Source of the DNA: Peribolospora baueri
Lineage: Eukaryota; Basidiomycota; Peribolosporomycetes; Peribolosporales; Peribolosporaceae
Reading direction: 5' to 3'
Length of the DNA stretch: 64,000 nucleotides
Assembly: GCA_029717555.1 (NCBI GenBank)
Contig: JAMDHS010000025.1
Span: 1-64,000, forward strand
The notes beneath the pieces were generated by a model. That model searched no databases and was not told the origin of the DNA. It worked only from the letters and a program-made list of their open reading frames with translations. Within the stretch, counting starts at the first letter, position 1. The number at the start of each line of letters is the position of its first letter. The position numbers and the translations under genes are program-made. Below are positions 54,187-64,000 of the stretch, in pieces.

Positions 54187-56666
54187 TTAACTTGATGTCT
54201 CTGCCCGCGTACACACGTCAGTGCGCCCGCGACCACAATCTCGACCTTCCCCCTCCATGTCCAAGACCTGCCCAGCCCGCAACAGATAGGAGGCCCAAAC
54301 AAGCATGCGATGCCGATGAGCAAAGCGAGACACCCGTCTGGCCGTATCTTCTCGTGCTCGCACTCACCTTAAAGAACCCACAACCCTTGCCCTCGTTTTG
54401 TGCGCTGGAGTTGCACTGCCAGAAGTACTCAAAGTCTTCTTCGTCTTCCTCCTTCCCCTTCTCTCCTACTTCCCCCTCCCATCTCCGACCATCCCCGTCG
54501 CCGGATCCATGTCCGGCTACATATGGCCCTAAGCTCGTCGCAGACGCGGGAAGGACACACGAAAGCTTGACACGACTGCCCTTCCGGGGCGAAACAGATC
54601 CAGCCCTCTCCTTTTTCCTCCTCTTCTGTGAAGCTACTTTTCTCCGAGAGTCGGGCCTCAGGACGGTTGGTACGCCACATGGACAGCGTGGGGTTGTGGA
54701 GGGCGCAAAGTCGGGTCTGTAGAAGCTGAGCGGATTAAATCGTCGAAGGGCGTCGGATCATGACCAGTCAGTCCAAAGGGGTCCCATACGAGATCAGGAG
54801 TTGGTAGGACTAGCGCCGAACTTTGGCTAACCGGAAAGTGATGTTGATCCTCTCCGTCCTCCCCTCGCCCTTTCGGCGCTTCTTCTTCCCAGGAAGGTCT
54901 CGTGTTTGAGCAGTGTCCTCTTTGTCGTCGTCATCGAAAAGGACTGGTCGGAAGGCGTCCATGGATTTCTGCCGGGGGATGGTGTGTTTACTGGTCACGA
55001 CGAATGGTGTCCGAGGTGGCGTCAGCACCAATTGCATAGACTGCCAGAATAGAAGGGGTGGTGAAAATCTCACTAGTATTCTTGACAGCCCGCGTGCATG
55101 ATGATGAGCTGCACCGTCCATTCGAAGACAGACCCAAACCCAAAAACAAGTCATGGAGGGCATGGGTCAGTGACAGGTGATGAACACGCTACTGCCGGGG
55201 ACCCGGGCACGGACATACAGAGTTGTGCTCCAAAGGTATGTTGTATGTCCTAACGTCCCGAAAGGAGGGTATGTCCTCCGCCTTGCTTGCCACGGTGCGC
55301 AACCGAAAGATACGGGTACAGCCGAGGGACAGGCTGGCAATGGTGCAGCGCGGACCGAGGTAGGTCTGCTGATCCGAGTGATAGCCCACGGTCTATGATG
55401 ACGGAGAAAGGGCAAGTAAACGTCGCGCACGAAGAAGAGTAAGCAAAGACTGTGCGTCATAGGAAGAAGACATGGGATGAGGGAACAAAGGAGACAATAA
55501 AAAACACCACGATCCCTACCGACTCGGCGCCCTTGTAGCAATTAGTCGCAGAGACGTTGGCCTCCCAGGGTCCGCTCCACTCGCACTGATACCTTTCCCT
55601 CTTTGAGAGCTCGGCATTCACGAATGGCTCTACCAGTCGTGCAGCAGCGCGAAGGTAGGGCGGGAAGATGGGAAGTTCGCCGTTGGGAAGTAGGGCGCGG
55701 CCGTTATACCTGAATTCAAGAAAATACGAGACGAAATGAAGGCATTTTGGGCGAGATGAGAAACGTTGAAAGAGCGGTTCCATGCCGTATCACTCACCAG
55801 TAGTGCGCGGCTTCCTTCCAATTCTCCGTTTTTTCTCCCTTCCGAACTTTCCTGCTCGTCTCTGGCCCCTCCGCCCTCATCTCTCCCTCCTCGTGCGCCG
55901 TGGGTTCCAAGCCAGCATTCACCCTCCCCTTCTCCACCATGCCCTCATCCCTGACATAAAAGCCCGTAGCATGGTTGCTCTCCACTAACCGATTGTTGAT
56001 GTACCACTGATTCCTTGTCCATTTTTGGCTCTCCTCCAGCAGCTCGAAGTATAATTTTGTGGCGAGCGGAGAAGGGAGGAAGTGTGGGTGCAGGGTGCAA
56101 GGGAGGGCAGAGGAAACGGAAGTGGGTGTGATTAAGGTGACGGGAGGGAACAAAGAGGGGCTGCGTGTCGGCAGGGACGAGGAGGGTGACTGGGCGGAGG
56201 CGCGGAGGAGGTCGAATGCGTTTCGGAGGGACCTCGGTTCCTTCCCAGGCGAGTGGCCTGATCGCGAATGAGACACTGCTTTTGTACTTTCGTCCTCGTT
56301 ATCGTTGAGTCTAGCAGAGGAAAGCCGAAAGGCTCCTACGACGTCCGCCTTTGTGGAAACCGTATCTGCCACGGTGACAATCCTCTCCGTCCTTCTGGTG
56401 ATGGAATGGCCTCCGCAAGTGCTCTCATCCGCCTTCTCATGACCTTCATTCCTTCCTCTGCCATCGCCAGGCCTGGAGAAAATCGTTGCAGGGAGGTTCT
56501 CAACGTGTCCGGCGTCCCTCCGAGCCTGTTCATTCAAAACGCTTTCCGTCGCGCGTTCCACATCCCCGGCCGCACGTTCGAGGTGACGGGCAAGCTCGGC
56601 AGGGTCTGCGTGTTCGAAGATGGAGACGAGCAACGCCAAAGCCGCGTCGGCGTCGTGTTCGGACAT
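54187..56666 (-). CDS. CUE - AlkB-type 2OG-Fe(II) dioxygenase - GRF zinc finger protein
   Basis: Exons 55798-56666, 55520-55709, 55219-55392, 55074-55108, 54832-54990, 54368-54725, 54187-54267; 621 aa. Residues about 3-45 form a CUE-type ubiquitin-binding helix bundle (ALALLVSIFEHADPAEL). A disordered Ser/Pro stretch follows. The dioxygenase core runs from about residue 195 to 505: EWSGPWEANVSATNCY, the iron ligands in GYHSDQQTYLGP and QEYYKHTIPR, and the 2-oxoglutarate Arg in RINITFR. A GRF-type zinc finger closes the protein (CPCGVPTVLRP, then FWQCNSSAQNEGKGCGFFK). AlkB enzymes remove alkyl groups from DNA or RNA bases by oxidation; the core is closest in style to the ALKBH2/3 repair type. 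CUE and GRF parts suggest recruitment by ubiquitin and to single-stranded nucleic acid. A 67-codon Lys/Glu/Gly-rich insert separates the two halves of the finger. Confidence 0.87.
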
Positions 56667-56919
56667 GAGTTTCCTGGAAGGGGCGGGTTGAAACACGTTC
56701 GAGGGTTAGGCGTGGCGATCCGTGAGACGGGTAACGAGACGGGCACCTGCAGTGGAAGGAGACGTAGAAGAGAGAGAAAAAGACAGAGAGTAATCCGAGG
56801 TGCACCGTGCGCGTTAAGCGGGTAGCACCGCAGCAGCCGCACGTGCGCCGCGAGACGCAGCTCGTCGACTTAAACACGGCCGACGTGCAACGAAGAGATA
56901 AGACAAGGACAGAACCGCC
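56667..56919. promoter_or_regulatory. Divergent promoter region, AlkB-type gene / unknown gene
   Basis: 253 bp between opposite start codons. No clear TATA box. Confidence 0.45.
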
Positions 56920-57498
56920 ATGGCCCCCTCAGCCACATCGTCCTCCCCTTCGGGGCCGTCGCTTACGGAGATGCAGAACGAGGTGTCACAGCTAGAGATC
57001 CTCATGCAATCCTTGCAGGCTCAATCCGCGTCGGCTTCCTCTTCATCTGCAGGACAACCAAGCCTCGCTCCTTCCGACGACCCTCGTCCCTCCGAACTGA
57101 ACGTCAGTTCGTCCGCACCGACGGCTCCTATTGTCGACTTCTCCTCGCTCAGCCCATCAGACCTCGCCCTCCTCCGTCCTTTGTTGTCTCTCACCGGGGC
57201 TCAAGAAGCCGCCGCCGCATCGGCGTCACGGTCAGGCTCGGGCGAGGGAGACGGCGATGGAGAGGGAGAGATGAGTGTGCGAGACGTGTTAGCGCGCATG
57301 GACGCCGCTCAGGGCGCGGCGGTCGGGTTGGAAGGGAGGTTGGACGCGCTCCTGAGCAAGCTGGACGGTTTGTTGGGTGGATTGGAGGCATTTGGTGGCG
57401 CACGGGAGGCTGAGGCGCACGAGGGACGGCTGGAGGAAGAGAGGAAGGAAGGGGGGGAGGGAGCGGAGGCAACCGGCGAAGAGAGCAGAGACGCTTAG
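56920..57498 (+). CDS. Small hypothetical protein with helical segments
   Basis: A single exon of 193 codons (192 aa) with ATG in strong context (GCCATGG). I do not recognise the family. Residues about 15-33 (LTEMQNEVSQLEILMQSLQ) form a likely amphipathic coiled-coil helix, followed by a Ser/Ala/Pro-rich linker, a short conserved-looking block (FSSLSPSDLALLRPLLSL) and a second helical region (VRDVLARMDAAQGAAVGLEG, then LDALLSKLDGLLGGLEA) with leucine heptads. The C-terminus is Glu-rich. A small coiled-coil complex subunit is possible, but no function is assigned. It is divergent from the AlkB-type gene. Confidence 0.6.
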   Translation: MAPSATSSSPSGPSLTEMQNEVSQLEILMQSLQAQSASASSSSAGQPSLAPSDDPRPSELNVSSSAPTAPIVDFSSLSPSDLALLRPLLSLTGAQEAAAASASRSGSGEGDGDGEGEMSVRDVLARMDAAQGAAVGLEGRLDALLSKLDGLLGGLEAFGGAREAEAHEGRLEEERKEGGEGAEATGEESRDA

Positions 57499-58774
57499 AC
57501 CGCGATCGAGCTGTCTATCGCTTCTGAAGATTCTTCTCGACCTGCACATAGTAGAGGCCGTCTCGTCCCCCTCTCCTTCTGGGGGCAGCGCACAGGAGGC
57601 TGTTGCTGGCGGGCTCCAAGGGCGGCGCTCGACATCGATTCAATCCACTCGGCGACTCATCAGCATGTGCAGCAAATCGCTACGACAGACAACATTCATG
57701 TTCGCCTGCGCGCTGTGACCTCCCTTCGGTGGTCCATCGCGTCAGAAAGGAAGATCGCTGCCCAGCCCAGACTCTCTCTGCAGCCCCGAGCAGCAGCCAC
57801 ATTCGCTCGAAGAGGAGCTTCGTTTCTCCGATCCGTCTCTCAACCTGACCTGCACGTCTCTGCCCGCGCTTTGTACGGCCAGCGAGAACGTACCGCGCAA
57901 CATCGAGTGCTCCTGGAGTGTTTTTTCCTTCCCGTCACCTCTTCGTTCCGCATGTTATCAAAAAACGAAGACACACGTACAAAAGTGTATAAGAGTGCAA
58001 AACAACAGCCACGAGGTTCGCGAGCTTGCTTGCATGACTCGAAGAGTATACAAGGGGGGTGGGTGTAGCACATCGTGCCAGGGAACCGTACGACCGTGTG
58101 CATCGCCGCCTGGAGGAGGTTGCATCCGGCGAGACTCTAGCCATAATACAGTTCTTGTAGCCACGTCTGTCTGTTCATCCACTGCAGGCCACACACACAC
58201 ACACACATTCTCTCTCTCTCTTTTTTTTCCCTTTCCTTTCCCTCACAAAGTTGACAGAAGCACGAGCTGGCCAGAGCTGCTCTCTATCGTAATCGGCACC
58301 GGGTGAGTGGGGTAAGCCGGATCATATGCATGTGCCGGGCAGGCCTCGCGAGAACGACGTGGCCGCAGCAAGTCTCGAAGCAGGCCGGCGGGAGCGGCGG
58401 TGAGCGGCAATGAGCGGAGATGATTTGCCGGGTGGTTACGTCAGGCGACACTCAAAACTGATTTGAAACGCGAAAAATAAGTGTGCCGGGCTGGAAGCTA
58501 TTAGGCATTTCAACTTTCTTTGAAGTTGTTTGAAATCGTTTCGGTTTTTCTGTCCCCAGTGCGGCTGCGGTCGGTTCGCCGTCGAGAGCCGGGTCGCACA
58601 CTGATCTTCTTGCCCTCGACTGACTCGAGCCTCGCCGTCCGACCACCGTCACCATATATCTATCCCTTCTCCCCACCACCACCGTCTCCGTCTTCTTCCA
58701 TCGTCCGCCTCGGGACTCGCCTACCTCTTGCACGCTTCCCCTCCATCTAGACAGCACCCATCACACGCAGCGCC
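57499..58774. promoter_or_regulatory. Intergenic region and promoter of homocitrate synthase gene
   Basis: About 1.28 kb without a recognisable gene. A CA run and CT run lie at about 58190-58230. TGACTC, the core of the Gcn4-type amino-acid control element, occurs at 58621-58626, and a TATA-like TATATCTAT at about 58655-58663. These are followed by pyrimidine-rich DNA up to the ATG at 58775. The order (activator site, TATA, pyrimidine tract, ATG) is what a lysine gene promoter could look like, but it is inference from short motifs. Confidence 0.45.
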
Positions 58775-60827
<2,053 letters not shown>

Positions 60828-63277
60828 ACACTGGTCGGTGGAGGTGGGCGGATGTGTCGGGAGAGGGCCAGCGTCTCGGGTGGGCGTTCAGCGCGGTGGC
60901 GCGACGCCATGGACATGAGACATGTGGACGTTGGTCCGGGTGCAAGGACGGAGCTGCAGACGTTCCGTCGTGTGGGAGGAGGGATCGATTACTGGCTGGA
61001 AGTTGACCTGTGTTTGCTCTCAGCGCACTCGCTGTGGGACACGGACCCGATGCAGAGCATAGGACGCTGGACGGCTAGCTGGCTGGGCTCCAGTACACCC
61101 AATCGGCATTCCAAAAGCGCTTGCCACGAAGTTGAACGTGGGCTATTCTATTCGTTGCTGTGCTTGCTACTTCCCGGCGTCGTTCGTTGGTGGAATTCAA
61201 TTGAAGAATCTTTTGCCTATGAAATCGGTCATTGTAGCTTTTCGAGAGAGGAATATCAATAGAGTGGTTCGGTTTCGGACAAAGCGGCAGCCGGATGCTT
61301 TGGCTCCACGACGAAGCCGAATACGTCTGTCTACAGCGCACTCACAGATCGATGCGAGCAAAGCAGGGGACCGCACAGAGAGTGAGACGGACGACCGATG
61401 TTGCTCAGGTTCACCCACGGGTGCTGACGGACACTCCCTTTTTTTTTTACGTCGCCTGCCTGCCTGTGGGGACCTCTCCCCAAGCCTGCCCCCCTCTGAG
61501 ACGCCCGAGGCGTGGACGGGGACTTTTTACTTGTACAACGTGGTCGGTGAGAAAAGGGTCGCGGACGGATCCTGCCAGACTAAGACTCGCCGGCGGGGTT
61601 GGTCGTGGACATCGATCAGGCTGGTCTGAGGCGCGGGGCTCGGGCGTCTCAGGCTGAGTGGTGGAGCGGCCGAGGGCTCAACCTACGGAGAACAAGAACT
61701 GTTGGGAGCCTGTCGCCAGTAGCAGTCGAGCGCTGATCCAACGTGGCCAGGGCGGCGTCGACGTCAGCGGAATTTGCGTCGTTGTTGCTGCTACTGCTGT
61801 CCTCATGAACATACCAGCCAATCTCTCAGACCAATCACCAGCCACTTGCACTCCAAGGTTCTAGCCACCGTTGTGAAGGCGTGGCAAACCATGCGGGGAC
61901 TGTAGATCGAGCAAAAGAAAAGGAGGTGAGATCGCTTTAGAGCGCAGAGAGAAGATTGGACTGGGCAAGGCAGGCCTTGGCCGGCTGGGCGGAGAAGTAG
62001 AAGGAAGAACGGATGAGCGTGCATAGCTACAGGCGGCGGCTGTGGTTTATGTATGTATGTGCCTTTCGGCCGGGGGGAAAGCTTAAAAGGGTCAAAGAGG
62101 TTATAGTCTGCCCGAATCTGAAGATGCGGAGATTTCGAAATGCGAGAATGTGACAACACATTTATTTATGACAGGGGCTGGGAGCGAGGCGAGACGGAGC
62201 TGGAGTGGAACGGAAGCGGGAAAGAGATGAAGAGAAGAGAGGTGAGATGGAAACGGTCCTGGGCCAGGCGCTTGGGGTTGCTATGGGAAGTGAAGCTCAC
62301 CGCCGGCGGCAGCGCCTTGCAAACCATTCGGCGCACAAAGACCACCGCCACAGAAAGCTGCCAGGGGCCATCACATTGAAGGACTTAGTGTTGGAAGTGG
62401 GTGCGAAAGCCGAGATGGTCACATAGCGCATCATCCGGGCATCTCCGCCCAAAAGAATTCTGAACCGTTAACGTGGGGTTTGACCAGCTGGACAGGTTCG
62501 TTGGAACGTCGATGGCCCAAATAAGGAGCCAACTTCGGCAAGCAGCGATGAGCGGCAGCAGCTGCACACAGGACGACCGCATTGCGTCGTCCCTCGAAGG
62601 ACAGGCCGGCGCCAACCACGACGCGCCCAAAGCTATGAGTAAATGTCATGCACGACGACTGGGAATGAAATGAAGTGGACGGACGGATGTAACCCCGCCT
62701 GTAGACCGTGCCCGCGCACGAAAGGACAGACGGAAAGCCGATCAGGATGGCGCAGACTGCCCGGGCGACTGATCATGTCGCGGAACGGTGAGAAGGCGGG
62801 AGCGATCAGCCGTGTCGGGTGTCCAAGGTTAACAGCGATGAAAAGGAGAGAAAAAAAGTGTACGGGAAAAGAGGGGAGACACGACTACGGCGATGAAGAG
62901 GCTTGGACGCGAGAAATGGACAGATCTTGACGAGGAGATTCGCTACTGCATAATCGCGAACACTGTCGCGCATTGGTCCGTGCACTTGACTATGTTGCAA
63001 CGTACAGTGCCTTGCGGTGAAGGGAATGAGGAACGGTGCTGCCGAGGAAGGTGGATGAATAGCCTGACCACTACCGCAGTCAGCCCACACCTAACAACCC
63101 ATCGAATGGCTGGATTCAACTGCGAGAATTGCGAAATCACTGAATACATTCTAGACTGGATGTCGAGACGAGCCAGTACGCGCGTGAGCCTTTCTGCCGA
63201 ATTGACAAGGGTACGACGTCAAAGCAAAGGACCCAAACTACCCACATGTACATATGCACGCAGGAATCCCTCAATGC
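60828..63277. other. Gene-free region between LYS20 and RPT3
   Basis: About 2.45 kb between two convergent genes. I find only short, unrelated open frames on both strands, a T9 run near 61439-61448 and purine-rich stretches near 62200 and 62840. No domain, RNA gene or transposon is seen. Part must be the 3' untranslated regions of both neighbours. Confidence 0.5.
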
Positions 63278-64000
63278 TCAGCGGTCTGATGTGAGAAGAA
63301 GGAGAACCGGTTAGCACGTAAGGGTAAAGTACGGAACGTAAAGATCACTGATGGAATAAAACTCACAAAATTCGAGACTCTCGTCGCTTCTCTTCACCAC
63401 TTGCTTCCACGCCTCTTCAAAGTCCGCCGGCAGGATAACGTATCTATCGAGGACAAAAAAGACCAAGACGGCCGCATGAGACGGGAACAAGCGATCGCAA
63501 ACTCGTAGCCGTCAGCCGCGAAAGCTCACCTGTTCTTCCGGACCGCTGCAAAGGAGGGGCATTAAGTGACTTGTGGTGAGCAGGAATTCGTTCTGTTACG
63601 AGACAGAAAAACCGAAGTCGCATACCTTGGAGACCAGCCGCTTGACAGATGGACGCAATTTCTGCAGAGGAGAGCTTATCTGGTCTTGACACATCTGTCG
63701 GTGGAGAAAACATTGCGAGGTGAATTACGTATTCGGATGAAGCTGAGCGATGCCGGCGGGAGGAGGGTTCCTCACAGTCTTCGAGATCGACGTCCGGCGC
63801 AAGGTTCATCTTCCCGGTGATGGTCTGGAAGATGAGTCGCTTTTCACGGCGATTCGGGTTCGGGAATTCGATCTTGCGGTCCAATCGACCTGGACGGAGG
63901 AGGGCGGGGTCAAGCGTGTCCGCTCGATTGGTAGCCATGATGACCTGGGTGAACAGGACGGACAGGACGAACAAACGTTAAGTCGAACCGAGGTCTCTAC
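63278..64000 (-). CDS. RPT3: 26S proteasome regulatory ATPase Rpt3 (partial, 5' end beyond window)
   Basis: Visible exons 63776-63944, 63626-63694, 63530-63545 (16 nt), 63367-63443, 63278-63285 (8 nt). The next upstream exon lies beyond 64000; bases 63945-64000 are intron. The visible part starts at [16 protein letters not shown] and holds the second region of homology with the arginine fingers ([20 protein letters not shown], position 63776-63944), the small AAA helical lid ([18 protein letters not shown]) and the tail (ESLEFYR). It belongs to the six-ATPase ring that unfolds ubiquitinated proteins. The last three residues, Phe-Tyr-Arg, are the HbYX motif that docks into the 20S core and opens its gate. 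The Tyr-Arg end is encoded by the 8-nt last exon. The Walker motifs are off the window. Confidence 0.93.

Overview
The window looks like nuclear DNA of a GC-rich, very intron-rich fungus, most likely a basidiomycete. Genes carry up to 26 short introns (about 50-150 nt, mostly GTGAGT or GTAAGT donors). They include an Argonaute, a Crb2/Rad9-type checkpoint protein, a homocitrate synthase (fungal lysine pathway) and a CUE-AlkB-GRF dioxygenase. A Pucciniomycotina-type yeast or smut relative would fit, but that is inference. I rebuilt the gene models by hand. Every splice junction was checked for phase, and almost all models close perfectly in frame. No transposon, viral relic, tRNA, rRNA or CRISPR was recognised.

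Layout. 1-5416: gene-free, low-complexity DNA. 5417-7413 (-): EI24-like membrane protein, divergent from an SDR oxidoreductase at 7811-9352 (+). 9697-13913 (-): Crb2/Rad9/53BP1-type checkpoint mediator with Tudor and BRCT domains. 14319-19441 (-): Argonaute, about 25 exons. 19955-29517 (+): BEACH-WD40-FYVE scaffold, 27 exons. 29518-32271: gene-free, pyrimidine-rich. 32272-37122 (+): intronless 1616-aa protein ending in a SABATH-like methyltransferase domain. 37912-40977 (-): broken secreted histidine acid phosphatase (phytase family). 41736-42757 (-): MIA40. 43021-46964 (+): HyuA half of a 5-oxoprolinase-like enzyme. 47358-48575 (-): ARL2 GTPase. 48878-52796 (-): cap-binding protein CBP80. 52999-53528 (+): SPT4. 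54187-56666 (-): CUE-AlkB-GRF dioxygenase. 56920-57498 (+): small unknown protein. 58775-60827 (+): homocitrate synthase. 63278-64000 (-): 3' part of proteasome ATPase RPT3.

The genes are mostly unrelated housekeeping genes and form no cluster. Close divergent pairs (MIA40/HyuA, CBP80/SPT4, AlkB/unknown, Argonaute/BEACH) probably share promoter regions. By function: genome maintenance and RNA silencing (Crb2-like, AlkB, Argonaute), RNA synthesis and export (SPT4, CBP80), membrane traffic and autophagy (BEACH, EI24-like, ARL2), proteostasis and import (RPT3, MIA40), and amino-acid or thiol metabolism (homocitrate synthase, HyuA). The most notable points are the decayed phytase gene, the half-length oxoprolinase that ends on what looks like a former splice donor, the giant intronless methyltransferase, a tandem repeat that contains Argonaute's last exon, and the abundance of micro-exons and AAG acceptors.
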